A stretch of 64,000 bases of DNA from Rhinopithecus roxellana. Its lineage: Eukaryota > Chordata > Mammalia > Primates > Cercopithecidae. Numbering within the stretch: position 1 is the first letter of the stretch; every line of letters begins with the position of its first letter. The stretch covers positions 126,778,235 to 126,842,234 of the forward strand of contig NC_044558.1 of assembly GCF_007565055.1 (NCBI RefSeq). Direction: 5' to 3'. Both the position numbers and the translations under genes were made by a program. The notes below the pieces were generated by a model that ran no database searches, had not been told where the DNA came from, and saw nothing but the letters and a program-made list of their open reading frames with translations. Below are positions 24,449-35,440 of this stretch, one piece after another.

Positions 24449-24752
24449 TTTTTGTTTGTTTGTTTGTTTGAAACGGAGTCTCACGCTGTCGCCCCAGCTG
24501 GAGTGCGGTGGCACCATCTCGGCTCACTGCAACCTCCACCTCCAGGGTTCAAGCGATTCTCCTGCCTCAGCCTCCCAAGTAACTGGGACTACAGGTGCCC
24601 ACCACCACGCCCAGATAATTTTTTTGTATTTTTAGTAGAGATGGGGTTTCACTATGTTTAACAGGCTGGTCTTGACCACCTGACCTCATGATCCTCCTGC
24701 CTCAGCATCCCAAAATGCTGAGATTACAAGCGTGAGCCACTCACCCAGCCTT
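24449..24752 (-). repeat. AluS
   Basis: (TTTG)n tail, GAAACGGAGTCTCACGCTG through GAGCCACTCACCCAGCC. Confidence 0.94.
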
Positions 24753-24800
24753 CATTTATTCTTTTAACTGTATGGCCTGGCATTCTCTACTTTTTATTGA

Positions 24801-25539
24801 AAGCACTATTTTTGGCAAGTACTTGGGATTTTAAGGTAATTGTATATTTGGAAATTATTAGCCCTTTTAAATTATCTTGCTATATTAGCTTCTTGATCAA
24901 AAATAAGTAAGGTCACATTTAAAGATTATTAGCATGATATTCATATAATCTAGTAAATTCTTTAGTGAAATACCAGATTTTGGGAGGAAATGTGTTGTGC
25001 CATTGCTGCCCTTTGCTTGCTGTCCTCTGTTGTCTTGTGTTCCTACCCACCTGGTAATCATGTTTGAGGAGCTGAGGTAAAGACAGAAACAGGTAGGCCT
25101 AGCAGGATCATAGGACTTAAACCAGTTCAGTGGCAGGATCTCCAGGTTAGGAAAATTGAAAGTATACTGTGCCACTTCACTTCTAAAATATTGATAAAGT
25201 AATGTCTAGCTCTCAAATCTGTATTTTTCATGTTTCTTTAAGAAAGAGAAGGATTCCTACCATCCTGAAATGTTCTTATGCTTAAATGCCTCTGCGGTGC
25301 AGTTAAGCCTGCCCTAAACTCTGGCATTTCCACAAGGGAGGTTAGGTGTTAGCCTGTAATACCCTCTTAGCCACTGGGCTGTCATTGGATCCATTGTCTT
25401 TATATATCCTCCCTAAAGCCATCAAAGACCCACTATTTAAATTTGCAGTTTTTGTAGTGCACGCAAATTAAAACATGGCTAGAATTAATTTTTGTTAAAG
25501 GAAATTAATTTTCATATTTATTCATGTAAAAAGAATTTG
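24801..25539 (+). other. PLEKHA5 intron, unidentified
   Basis: No repeat family I can name. An ORF on the minus strand (24897-25175) has no recognisable protein features. Confidence 0.5.
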
Positions 25540-25670
25540 CTGACCAGGTGTGGTGGATCACACCTGTAATCTCAGCACTTTGACAAGCCAAGGCTGGTGG
25601 AATCACTTGAGCCCAGCAGTTAGAGACCAACCTGGGCAACATGGCAAAATCCTGTCTCTACCAAAATACG

Positions 25671-25712
<42 letters not shown>

Positions 25713-25857
25713 TGTGTGTATATATATGTGTATATACACAAAATATTATGTATGGGGTGTGTGTGTGTGTCTGTGTGTATACACACACACATACATACAT
25801 ACACAAAATATTAGCGGGGCATAGGGGTGGTGGCACACATCTGTTTTCCCAGTACAT
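25540..25857 (+). repeat. Alu split by TG/TA microsatellite
   Basis: Left arm to CTCTACCAAAATACG (25671), then the microsatellite, then ATTAGCGGGGCATAGGGGTGG up to 25857 where it is truncated. The microsatellite grew from the middle A-rich region. Confidence 0.88.
25672..25805 (+). repeat. (TG)n/(TATG)n/(CA)n microsatellite
   Basis: Alternating purine-pyrimidine run of over 130 bp, with TG, TATA and CACATACA blocks. Z-DNA- and cruciform-prone and likely length-polymorphic. Confidence 0.93.
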
Positions 25858-25925
25858 TTTGAATAATTTTTCTTTGCCTAAGATTTTTTTTTAATTTTAA
25901 AAAAACGACTGGCAAGATAGCTTCA

Positions 25926-26244
25926 TTTTTTTTTTCTTTTCTTTTCTTTTCTTTTTGGAGACGTGGTCTTCATCTGTCACCTAGGCTGGAGTGCAGTGGC
26001 ACAATTTTGGCTTACTGCAACCTCGGCCTCCTGGGCTCAAGCGATCCTCCCACCTCAGGCCTACCCCAGGTAGCTGGGACCACAGGCAAGCACCACCACA
26101 CCTGGAAAATTTTTGTATTTTTTCGTAGAGATGGGGTCTCTCTATGTTGCCCAGGCTGGTCTCAAACTCCTGGGCTCAAGTGATCCACCTGCCTCAATCT
26201 CCCAAAGTGCTGGGATTACATGTAGGAGCTGCCGCACCCAGCCA
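25926..26244 (-). repeat. AluJ
   Basis: (TTTTC)n tail, GGAGACGTGGTCTTCATC through GAGCTGCCGCACCCAGCC. Confidence 0.92.
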
Positions 26245-26319
26245 ATCACTTAAATTTCCTAAAGTTATTTTAAGCTAGTTACAGAATATACAAAATAAAA
26301 TAGCTCTTTTTTTCCCCTT

Positions 26320-26571
26320 TTACTTTATTTATTTATTTATTCAGTCAGAGTCTCGCACTGTCACCCAGGGTGGAGTGCAATGGCGCCATCTCAGCTCACT
26401 ACAACCTCCGCCTCCCATGTTCAAACAGTTCTCCTGCCTCAGCCTCCCAAGCAGCTGGGATTACAGGCTAATTTTTTTTTGTATTTTTAGTAGAGACAGA
26501 GTTTCATTATGTTGGTCAGGTGGTTTCAAACTCCTGACCTCATGATCTGCCCGCCTCAGCCTCCCAAGGCG
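26320..26571 (-). repeat. AluS, 3' part of an Alu-Alu junction
   Basis: (TTTA)n tail, CAGTCAGAGTCTCGCACTG through GCCTCAGCCTCCCAAGG, where it changes mid-element into a second Alu. Confidence 0.9.
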
Positions 26572-26810
26572 CAATCTCGGCTCACTGCAACCTCTGCTTC
26601 CTGGGTTCAAGCGATTCTCCCTCCTCAGCCTCCCAAGTAGCTAGGACCACAAGCACAAGTCATTGGGCCCAGCTAATTTTTGTGTTTTCAGTAGAGACAG
26701 GGTTTCACCATGTTGGCCAGGGTGTTCTCGAACTACTGAGCTCAAGTGATCTGCCTCCGTCAGCCTCCCAAAGTGCTGAGGTTACAGATGTGAGCCACTG
26801 CCCCCGGCAG
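26572..26810 (-). repeat. AluS, second part of Alu-Alu junction
   Basis: Restarts at CGCAATCTCGGCTCACTGC, runs to GAGCCACTGCCCCCGGC. It lacks its own A tail, so the boundary could be a recombination or truncated insertion. Confidence 0.85.
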
Positions 26811-27391
26811 ATGATGTATTTTTAAGCACCTCTAGAATTATTCTATATTCAACAAATGACAAGCTGTTAAAGACCAAACATCAAAGTCTTCTCTGTGATA
26901 TTATGGTTTGGGGGTGATTTTTTTCCAAAGGAGAAAAGTACAGATGGATAATAGTGTCTGTATTGAGTCTTCACAAATGAGATTCACTGAATTGTTTAAA
27001 TAGCTAGCTAAATTCATTTGTTTTACTGTATTACTATAAGCTTATTGTAAGTAAAGTCATGTCAAGCCTCTGATGTTATTGAAATTCCAGTATGCTAAAA
27101 TACAAAGTATTTTCATTGATGGAGAACTTTTAATGAAGACAGATAAGAAAATGTTTTATTTATGCCACTTCTGCATTTTAGGAAATAAACAGCAGCACAA
27201 TAATACTTAGGTTGCTTAGTAAATTTTTGGTGAATTGAGTTTTAAAAAGGGACAAAAATGGTTATAAAAATTCCTGTTTTGCTAAGTAAAAAACTATGCA
27301 ACTTTCTAAAATCTAGAAAGTTACAATTGGAGTGATAACACCGTAAAAGCACATTTTCCCTGTTAAAGTAATTAACACTTTTTGGTTTTAG
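26811..27391 (+). other. PLEKHA5 intron before exon 5, unique-looking
   Basis: Nothing recognised beyond the polypyrimidine tract and acceptor at 27390-27391. Confidence 0.6.
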
Positions 27392-27493
27392 GAATTGGAA
27401 CGAGCATGGAGAGAATATGATAAGTTAGAATACGATGTAACTGTTACCAGGAACCAGATGCAAGAGCAGCTAGATCACCTTGGTGAAGTTCAG
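27392..27493 (+). CDS. PLEKHA5: PLEKHA5 coding exon (window exon 5, coiled coil)
   Basis: Thirty-four codons beginning ELERAWREYDKLEYDVTVTR and ending NQMQEQLDHLGEVQ, between a TTGGTTTTAG acceptor and a GTACAG donor, phase 0 at both ends. It is strongly helical and charged; WREYDKLEYDV and QLDHLG continue the coiled coil. Open frame continues about 115 nt into the following intron before a stop, so intron retention would truncate the protein. No Alu lies within 500 bp upstream, unlike most exons in this window. Confidence 0.95.
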
Positions 27494-27867
27494 GTACAGA
27501 AATATAATATTCTTTATATTGTTTTAACTGTTTTTACTGGTACTGTACAATCCACCTTGTTAGATTTATGCATACCCTTAACAGTTTTTACATTATTGGC
27601 TACCTGAGACCTAGATTTGAATACTTTTAATGACAGGAATCTTACTATCTCACAAAGTAGACCATCCCCACTTGTTTAAGAGTTCTTTGTTCTGTTGGGC
27701 ACATGATGAGCCCTGGAGTGCTCTGTGCTCCTAGCAGTCTCAGCTCTGCAGTTCCTAAAAACATGGTTTCATATCCTTTTACAAGTCCATCTGTGTCACT
27801 TGGTATTGAGATGTTGAATTATATGGATTTATCAAATAATGAATATTTTGTTTATATATATATGTTT
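27494..27867 (+). other. PLEKHA5 intron, unique-looking
   Basis: No repeat or exon recognised. Confidence 0.55.
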
Positions 27868-28184
27868 TTGTTTTTGTTTTTGTTTTTGTTTTTTGAGACG
27901 GAGTTTTGCTCTTGTTGCCCAGGCTGGAGAGCAGTGGCGCGATCTCGGCTCACTGCAACCTCTGCCTCCCGGGTTCAAGCGATTCTCCTACCTCAGCCTC
28001 CCAAGTAGCTGGGATCACAGGCATGTACCACCAAGCCCAGCTAATTTTGTATTTCTTTTTTTTTAGTAGAGATGGGGTTTCTCTATGTTGGTCAGGCTGG
28101 TCTCAAACTCCGGACCTCAGGTGATCCACCTGCCTCGGCCTCCCAAAGTGCTGGGATTACAGGCTTGAGCCACTGCGCCTAGCC
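27868..28184 (-). repeat. AluS
   Basis: (TTTTTG)n tail, GAGACGGAGTTTTGCTCTTG through GAGCCACTGCGCCTAGCC. Confidence 0.94.
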
Positions 28185-28333
28185 ATTATTTCATCCTTTT
28201 AATAAAATTATTCTAATCCTTTCTATATTAAATGTCTCTCATTTTGTGAAATTACATTTGGCCTGTTGACTTCACTGACATATTATTAGAATAGGGGAAG
28301 ATACAGCACCATTTGCTATAAAGAATCTAGTTA

Positions 28334-28614
28334 GGCCGGGCGCGGTGGCTCAAGCCTGTAATCCCAGCACTTTGGGAGGCCGAGACGGGCGGATCACGAG
28401 GTCAGGAGATCGAGACCATCCTGGCTAACACGGTGAAACCCCGTCTCTACTAAAAATACAAAAAATTAGCCGGGCGAGGTGGCGGGCGCCTGTGGTCCCA
28501 GCTACTCGGGAGGCTGAGGCAGGAGAATGGCGTGAACCCGGGAGGCGGAGCTTGCAGTGAGCTGAGATCTGGCCACTGCACTCCAGCCTGGGCGACAGAG
28601 CAAGACTCCGTCTC

Positions 28615-28640
<26 letters not shown>
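28334..28640 (+). repeat. AluYRa (young)
   Basis: Nearly consensus, GGCTCAAGCCTG and GGCGAGGTGGCGGGCGCC variants. Perfect TSD AAAGAATCTAGTTA at 28320-28333 and after the A tail. Confidence 0.97.
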
Positions 28641-28645
<5 letters not shown>

Positions 28646-28726
28646 ATCTAGTTAATAAGCAAATAGATCTGACACCTAGTTCCAAGGGTTAGTTTTCTTA
28701 TCTATGAAATAGAAATAATAATACTT

Positions 28727-29020
28727 GGCCGGGCATGGTGGCTCACACCTATAGTCCCAGCACTTTCGGAGGCTGAGGTAGGTGGATCACCTGAGGTCAG
28801 GAGTTCGAGACCAGCCTGGCCAACATGGCGAAACCTTGTCTCTACTATAAATACAAAAATTAGGTGTAGTGGCAGGCATCTGTAATCCCAGCTACTTGAG
28901 AGGCTGAGGCAGGAGAATCACTTGAACCCAGGAGGGGGAGGTTGCAGTGAGCTGAGATCCCATGACTGCACTCCAGCCTGGGCGACAGAGCGAGACTCCG
29001 TCTCAAAAAAAAAAAAAAAA
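28727..29020 (+). repeat. AluS
   Basis: GGCCGGGCATGGTGGCTCACA through ACTCCGTCTCAAAAAAA; a short deletion removes GCCGGG before GTGTAGTGG. Confidence 0.94.
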
Positions 29021-29084
29021 AAGAAATTAAAAAAAAATAAAAGAACTAAAAGTCATACTCTATGAATGGTGACATTGCATATAC

Positions 29085-29260
29085 AGCCTTAGACCAGTTA
29101 CATAACAACTCTGGGTCTCAGTTTCCGCAACTATAAAATAAACTAGTACCTACTCCTACCAGGTTATTATGAGGATAAATATGTTTATATTTTTGCAGCA
29201 TGTAGAATGAAACCAGGCATATAAAGCACACTATATAAGTGTTTGTTAAATAAATAAGGA
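29085..29260 (+). repeat. MIR
   Basis: TTAGACCAGTTACATAACAACTCTGGGTCTCAG, TATTATGAGGATAAATATG and TGTTTGTTAAATAAATA follow the MIR core and 3' tail. Confidence 0.7.
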
Positions 29261-29503
29261 AACATAATGCAAAACTATAGTGTTAAACATGGTACAGGAA
29301 AAAAATAGACCAATGGAACAGAATAGAGAGTTTAACAGCAGACCATGAATATCCACAAAGCAGAGAGAGAAAGAGAGGGAATTGTTGAACAACATTTGGC
29401 TTTATCAAAGTTAAAGATTTACCCTCAATGAAGGCAACATAGACAAAGTAAAAAGATGACCTACTGGGAGGATGTATGTTTGACCTAAGAAATTCAACAA
29501 GGG

Positions 29504-29803
29504 GGCCGGGCGCGGTGGCTCAAGTCTGTAATCCCAGCACTTTGGGAGGCCGAGACGGGCGGATCACGAGGTCAGGAGATCAAGACCATCCTGGCTAACA
29601 CGGTGAAACCCCGTCTCTACTAAAAAAATACAAAAATCTAGCCGGGCGAGGTGGGGGCGCCTGTAGTCCCAGCTACTAGGAAGGCTGAGGCGGGAGAATG
29701 GCGTAAACCCGGGAGGCGGAGCTTGCAGTGAGCTGAGATCCGGCCACTGCACTTCAGCCTGGGTGACAGAGCCAGACTCCGTCTCAAAAAAAAAAAAAAA
29801 AGA
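29504..29803 (+). repeat. AluYRa (young)
   Basis: GGCCGGGCGCGGTGGCTCAAG, A tail at 29786. Perfect TSD AAGAAATTCAACAAGGG at 29487-29503 and 29804-29820. Confidence 0.97.
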
Positions 29804-29969
29804 AAGAAATTCAACAAGGGATAACCATCTCGATTTGCAAGGAAGTTTTTTTTTTTTTTTTTTTTTGATTTGGAGAAATAGTCCATTAGAAAAAGATACA
29901 AAGAACATGAGTAACTAATCATACGAAAACTCAAATTACTAACAAGTGTTTGAAAAATAGTTCAAAGTT

Positions 29970-30197
29970 GGCCAGGCACAGTGGTGTATGCCTGAAATCC
30001 CAGCACTTTGGGAGTCCAAGTCAGACAGATCACTTGAGGTCAGGAGTTCGAGACCAGCCTGGCCAACATGACTAAACCTCATCTCTACTAAAATACAAAA
30101 AAAAATAGCTGGGCATGGTGTCACACACCTGTAATTCTAGCTACTTGGGAGGCTGAGGCAGGATTACTTGAACCCGGGAGGCAGAGGTTGCAATGAT
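29970..30197 (+). repeat. 3'-truncated AluS
   Basis: GGCCAGGCACAGTGGTGTATG through GGCAGAGGTTGCAATGA, then non-Alu sequence; no A tail. Confidence 0.9.
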
Positions 30198-30552
30198 CAT
30201 ATATCTTTTAAATTTTATAAAAGTAATACATGTTGTATATAGATGTGCAAGGATTTGTTATTTATAGTGATCTTCCCATCCTCTGTGTCAGTATTGACAT
30301 CTCTGGGCTGTCGTTGTGTTTGGCTCTTATGTGGGTACTTTCTTTTTTTTTGCTTTTTGATGCTTCCAGGCTGTAGCTTGGAAAACTAGGTAACTTAGGT
30401 TATGTAGTGCCTTTTTGAAGCAGCATTAGTCCATAGTCTTTAGGCTTATAGAATTTTTTGCTTGAGTTTTTTCTTTTTCATTTTCTTTTAATTTTTTTAA
30501 TCTTTTGATCAACTCCCAAGTGCTTGGAAGACTTTGAAAACATATTTCTTTT

Positions 30553-30844
30553 TTTCCCCCCTGTGACAGAGTCTCGCTCTGTCACCTAGGCTGGAGGACA
30601 GTGGCACAATCTTAGCTCATTGCAACCTCTTCCCCCAGGCTCAAGTGATTCTCTCACCTCAGCCTCCCAAGTAGCTGGGACGACAGACGTACACCACCCC
30701 GCCCAGCTAAATTTTTGTATTTTTGGTAGAGATGGGGTTTTTCTGTGTTGCCCAGGGAGGTCTTGGACTCCCGAGCTCAAGCAATCCGCCCACCTCAACC
30801 TCCCAAAGTGCTGGGATTATAGATGTGAGCCACTGTGCCTGGCT
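30553..30844 (-). repeat. AluJ/S
   Basis: GACAGAGTCTCGCTCTGTCAC through GAGCCACTGTGCCTGGC. Direct repeats GAAAACATATTTCT flank it (30536 and 30845). Confidence 0.94.
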
Positions 30845-31184
30845 GAAAACATATTTCTACCCCTTAGAGGACTTTTATAGCATATTGATGCAATACTGAT
30901 TATATCCTAGTATCTATACTCATTAATAACTGATACTCAGTGAAAAAATACTGTTCTAGGCAATGTGACAGTTTTTGTATGTCATTGCCTATTTTTAAAA
31001 ATAAAGTTAAATTCCTAGAATAGTGTTTATTATTATCCAGAATGGTGTTATTATTACCCAATTTATGAATAAGAGTCATAGAATTCTAACAGAATCTCAG
31101 AGAAAACCAATGTAATCTTATTTTGTTTTCAGTTAGTTACTGTATTTAACCTGAGGGCATGATATGGAATATTGAAAGAAAATT

Positions 31185-31595
31185 GGCCGGGTGTGGTAGT
31201 TCATGCCTGTAATCCCAGCACTTTGGGAGGCCGAGGTGAGCAGATCACCTGAGGTCAGGAGTTCGAGACCAGCCTGGCCAACATGGTGAAACCCCGTCTC
31301 TACTAAAAATACAAAATTAGCCGGGTGTGGTGGCGCATGTCTGTAATCCCAGCTACTCAGGAGACTGAGGTGGGGCAATCACTTGAGCCCGGGAGGTGGA
31401 GGTTGCAGTGAACTGAGATTGTGCCATTGCACAAAAATACAAAAATTATGGCATTCGCCTCTAATCGCAGCTACTCAGGAGGCTGAGGCAGCAGAATCAC
31501 TTGCGCCCAGGAGGCAGAGGCTGCAGTGAACTGAGAGCTTGCCACTGCACTCCAGCCTGGGCGACAGAGCAAGACTCCGTCTCAAAAAAAACAAA
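31185..31595 (+). repeat. AluS with internal partial duplication
   Basis: GGCCGGGTGTGGTAGTTCATG to GATTGTGCCATTGCA (31430), then a jump back to ACAAAAATACAAAAATTATGGC and a second right arm to ACTCCGTCTCAAAA. Either a recombinant of two Alus or a tandem right-arm duplication. Confidence 0.9.
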
Positions 31596-32119
31596 TACAT
31601 TTAAACTCTGTCAGTCAAAACTCATCTTGATATGTTTTGTTAGTTGTCCCTTTGTTGTTGTTTTTATGTTCTAGAACCTAGGAAGTTAGTATACCTTCCA
31701 TTTCTCACCCGTTCCCCAATGCCCCGCCATGTCTCCCCCTCCCAGAAATTATTTTTTCTTTTGGGGTTTGTTTCTGCTCTGTTTCCATTCTCTCTGTTTT
31801 TATTTTCCATTTTTGGTCCCTTTTAATCAAGATGCCTTCCTGGGATCGTAAATAATGCAAGACAAAGCTTATTGGAAAGATTTAAAATAGTGTATTTAAG
31901 TATGAAAATTAAATATTTTTCTTTCTCTGCTCAGTCTTTTATATTTGCCACTGGAATTGCAAAATTGGGAGAGTCACATCAATCATATTAAATATTCATA
32001 ACACTTAATTCACTGCAATTTGCATTTTTAAAATAGAATTTATATAATTAATATATAATCATTTAACTTCAGTAAATGATTTTTTTTCTTATATATGGTC
32101 TATCCATTTTTACTGATAG
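31596..32119 (+). other. PLEKHA5 intron before exon 6, unique-looking
   Basis: No repeat recognised; ends in the exon 6 acceptor. Confidence 0.55.
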
Positions 32120-32231
32120 ACGGAATCAGCAGGAATTCAGCGTGCACAGATTCAGAAAGAACTTTGGCGAATTCAAGATGTCATGGAAGGGCTGAGTAAA
32201 CACAAGCAGCAAAGAGGTACTACAGAAATAG
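32120..32231 (+). CDS. PLEKHA5: PLEKHA5 coding exon (window exon 6, end of coiled coil)
   Basis: Thirty-seven codons plus one base: TESAGIQRAQIQKELWRIQD, then VMEGLSKHKQQRGTTEI. The acceptor is ACTGATAG. The full-length donor is AAATAG|GTAAAT after 32231. A second GT (AAAGAG|GTACTA) lies 15 nt upstream at 32217; using it would delete five codons without changing phase. The QKELWRIQDVMEGL helix closes the coiled-coil region; similar Trp-containing helices end the coiled coil in PLEKHA6/7, from memory. A MITE with a nested Alu begins 45 bp downstream. Confidence 0.94.
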
Positions 32232-32276
32232 GTAAATTAGGTTTGCATTTTATTTTGTGACTGACCACAGTGTTAC

Positions 32277-32960
32277 AGTCATGCGTCAGTTGGTGACAGA
32301 TTAGGTTCTGAGAAATGCATTATTAAGTGATTGTGTTGTGCAATCAGAGTGTACTGAAACAAACCTAGTTGTATGGCCTACTATGCACCTAGGCTATGTG
32401 ATATAGCTTATTGCTCCCAGGTTGCAAACCTGCACAGCATGTGACTGTGCTGAATACTGTAGACAGTTGTAACACAATGTTATTTGTATATCCAAACAGG
32501 AAAGGTAATGTGTTATACTATGACATGAGGGCAACAACTAGGCAATAGATATTTCTCACCTCTGACTGGGTGCAGTGGCTCATGCCTGTAATGCCATCAT
32601 TTTGGGAGGCTGAGGTGGGCAGATCACCTGAGGTCAGGAGTTCAAGACCAGCTTGGCCAACATGGTGAGACCCTGTCTCTACTAAAAATACAAAAAAAAT
32701 TAGCCAGGCATGGTGGCGCATGTCTATAGTCCCAAATACTCAGAAAGCTTAGATAGGAGAATCACTTGAACCCGGGAGGTGGAGGTTGCAGTGAGCCAAG
32801 ATCATGCCACTTTATTCCAGCATGGGCAACAGAGGGAGACTGTCTCAAAAAAAAAAAAAAAAAAAAAAGAGATATTTCTCAGTTGCATTATAATCATATG
32901 GGACCACTGTCGTATATGTAGTCTGTTGCTGACCAAAACATTGGTATGTGGCACATGACT
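32277..32960 (+). mobile_element. DNA-transposon MITE with terminal inverted repeats, split by an Alu
   Basis: It begins CAGTCATGCGTCAGTTGGTGA and ends TATGTGGCACATGACTG, so its termini are inverted repeats. The 32277-32566 and 32869-32960 halves join across the AluS. I recognise a common human MITE with this start but will not name the subfamily from memory. TA-flanked insertion (mariner/Tigger-like) is plausible; the right TA is eroded. Confidence 0.75.
32567..32868 (+). repeat. AluS nested in MITE
   Basis: GACTGGGTGCAGTGGCTCATG through AGACTGTCTCAAAA. TSD AGATATTTCTCA flanks it (32548-32559 and about 32870-32881). Confidence 0.95.
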
Positions 32961-33129
32961 GAATGTCTAAATGGAATGATACATATAATTCAGTTTCTTT
33001 TGTTATTTTAATGCATTTTTCTGAACAGGCACTCTTATCAGAGCACAGATTTATAAAGTAAAAAGCGAAAGCTCTATCAACCACACCTAAACAAAACTAA
33101 TTACTGTCTTGTGTGTATAATTATTAATA

Positions 33130-33530
33130 CCCACAATGTTTACACTTTAGAAGTTTTATCCCCACAAGAACTGGGATCTTCCTATATCCGTTTTTCAATA
33201 ATTTGCTTTTTTCTCCATAACGATACAGTATAATATAAGAATCCATTGTATAAGGGAACTGTAATTTATTTATCCATTTCCATATTGATGGATAATGTAT
33301 GTTGTTTTCAGAGTTTTTTATTTTTGCTGTCATAAGCCATGCCGTAATGAACATTATTAATATATACAACTAAACACCTATGTTAGTGCTTAATAGATTT
33401 CAAAAGGTGAGAAATAAGCGCACATTTTCCATTTTGATAGCTGCAGCCAAATTGCCCTCCTGAAGGATTAAATTATGTTAATACCAGTAATGTCTGAGAA
33501 AACCCACTTGCCCATACTTTTGTTTAAATA
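33130..33530 (-). mobile_element. Old L1M 3' fragment
   Basis: TTTATTTATCCATTTCCATATTGATGG, CATGCCGTAATGAACATT and GCCAAATTGCCCTCC are typical antisense L1M sequence. Diverged. Confidence 0.6.
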
Positions 33531-33622
33531 TTTGTTGCTTTCTTAATGTAATTGGTTTCCAATTCTGAAAACAATAAGTGAATGATTAGAAACTGAAGAC
33601 TTCATTTAAAATATGTGAAATG

Positions 33623-33911
33623 GGCCAGGCGCAATGGCTCATGCCTGTAATCCCAGCACTTTGGGAGGCCGAGGCAGGTGGATCACTTGAGGTCAGGAGT
33701 TCAAGACCAGCCTGGCCAACATGACAAAACCCTGACTCTACTAAAAAAAAAAAAAAAAAAAAAATTGGCCAGATGTGGTGGTACACACCTGTTGCCCCAG
33801 CTACTTGGAAGGCTGAGACAGGAGAATCACTTGAACCTGGGAAGTGGAGGTTGCAGTAAGCTGAGGTCATGCCACTGCACTCCAACCTGGGCAACAGAGT
33901 GAAAAACAATT
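33623..33911 (+). repeat. AluS
   Basis: GGCCAGGCGCAATGGCTCATG through CAACAGAGTGAAAAACAA with an A(23) middle tract. Confidence 0.94.
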
Positions 33912-33923
33912 TAAAAAAAAAAG

Positions 33924-34232
33924 GCCTGGTGTGGTGGCTCACGCCTCTAATCCCAGTACTTTGGGAGGCAGAGACAGGTGGATCATGAGGTCAAGAGTTC
34001 AAGACCAGCCTGGTCAATGTGGTGAAACCCCATCTCTACTAAAAATACAAAAATTAGCCAGGCATGGTGGCGTGCACCTATAGTCCCAGCTACTCGGGAG
34101 GCTGAGACACAAGAACCACTTGAACCTGTCAGGCAGAGGTTGCAGTGAGCCGAGATCTTGCCACTGCACTCTAGCCTGGGCGACAGAACAAGACTCTGTC
34201 TCAAATAAATAAATAAATAAATAAGAATAAAA
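33924..34232 (+). repeat. AluS
   Basis: GGCCTGGTGTGGTGGCTCACG through ACTCTGTCTCAAATAAATAA. Confidence 0.94.
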
Positions 34233-34279
34233 ATAAATTAAAAAAAATAAAATACATGAAATGAAGTTGTTCTTTTTTT

Positions 34280-34568
34280 GGCTGGGCGTGGTGGCTCATG
34301 CCTGTAATCCCAGCACTTTCAGAGGCCGAGGCAGGTGAATCACTTAAGGTCAGGAGTTCAAGACCAGCCTGACCAACATGGTGAAACCCCATCTCTACTA
34401 AAAATAAAAAAATTAGTTGGGCGTGGTGGTGCACACCTGTAGTCCCAGCTACAAGAGGCTGAGGCACAAGAATTGCTTGAACCTAGGAGGCGGAGGTTGC
34501 AGTGAGCCAAGATCACGCCACTACGCTCTAACTTGGGCAACAGGACAAGACTTCATTTCAAAACAGCA
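34280..34568 (+). repeat. AluS adjacent to exon 7
   Basis: GGCTGGGCGTGGTGGCTCATG through GACTTCATTTCAAAAC. Flanked by GAAATGAAGTTGTTCTTT / GAAATTGTTCTTT. It ends 73 bp before the exon 7 acceptor boundary. Confidence 0.94.
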
Positions 34569-34640
34569 AAAGAAATTGTTCTTTCTTCTATAGTATTAGA
34601 AAGATATGTTTAATATAGTTACGTTTTCTAATATTTCTAG

Positions 34641-34687
34641 GTATGGTAGGATCAAAGCCTTTCTCAACAGTTAAGTACAAAAGTGAG
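34641..34687 (+). CDS. PLEKHA5: PLEKHA5 small coding exon (window exon 7)
   Basis: A 47-nt exon. The two first bases complete a split Gly codon, followed by MVGSKPFSTVKYKSE (15 codons). It lies between an ATATTTCTAG acceptor and a GTAAGT donor. Together with the 112-nt exon before it, the phase returns to 0. An AluS ends only about 70 bp upstream of the acceptor. The segment is Ser/Lys-rich and probably unstructured. No domain is recognised. Confidence 0.92.
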
Positions 34688-35155
34688 GTAAGTTTGGATT
34701 GTTTTTCTAATTATAAATTACTTTTAATGCTTAAGACATGAACTAGAAGTAATTGTCTAATCTTAATAACAAAAATATTTTTTAAATATATTGAACAGAT
34801 ATTGTTTTAATCTTGAAATTTTATTGAATCAGTAATTTGGTGCTTCTAATACATAATTTTTCTTCCCTTTTTAATGCAAAAAAATGGAATCTCTGCTTTT
34901 TATCTATGTTAGAATTTTAACATTGTCATACTTTTTCTAATCTAAGTAATGTTTGAATACTTAACATTGTTTCTTATACTATGTAAAATTTATAGGATGA
35001 TTGATAGATAAGTTGGCTGTGTGTCATGCATAGCATAAAGAAATTATAACTACAAAGAGATACTGTCAACCTAACCAAAAGAGTCTATTATTTTGAATTT
35101 TGTATAAAAGCCAGTCAAAGAGATAACTTTTTTTTTCCTCTCTTAAAAACTGGGG
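34688..35155 (+). other. PLEKHA5 intron, unique-looking
   Basis: Nothing recognised. Confidence 0.55.
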
Positions 35156-35440
35156 GGCCAGATACAGTGGTTCATGCCTGTAATCCCAGCACCTTAGGAG
35201 GCCAAGGCAGGAGGATGTCTTGAGTCCAGGAGTTTGAGACCAGCCTGGTAAACATAGCAAGACCCCCGTCTCTATAAAACATTAAAAAATTAGCCAGACA
35301 TGGTGTGCCTGTTGGTCCCAGCTACTTGGGAAGCTGAGCTAGGAGGGTTCCTTGAGCCCAGGAGTTCAAGGGTGCAATGAGCTATATATGATCAAATCAC
35401 TGCAATATAGCGAGACCCCATCTCTACCAAATAAATAAAT
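35156..35440 (+). repeat. AluJ
   Basis: GGCCAGATACAGTGGTTCATG through CGAGACCCCATCTCTACC with (AAAT)n tail. Confidence 0.92.

Larger units (their letters stand above)
23060..24800 (-). mobile_element. Old L1M 3' fragment broken by Alus
   Basis: Pieces at 23060-23251, 23425-23452, 23743-23836 and 24753-24800 read like antisense L1M 3' sequence (TTTTGCCTATTTTTGAACTTTATATGAAGTG, GGTTCATCTATATAGTTCC). Family assignment is from memory and the copy is diverged. Confidence 0.5.
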
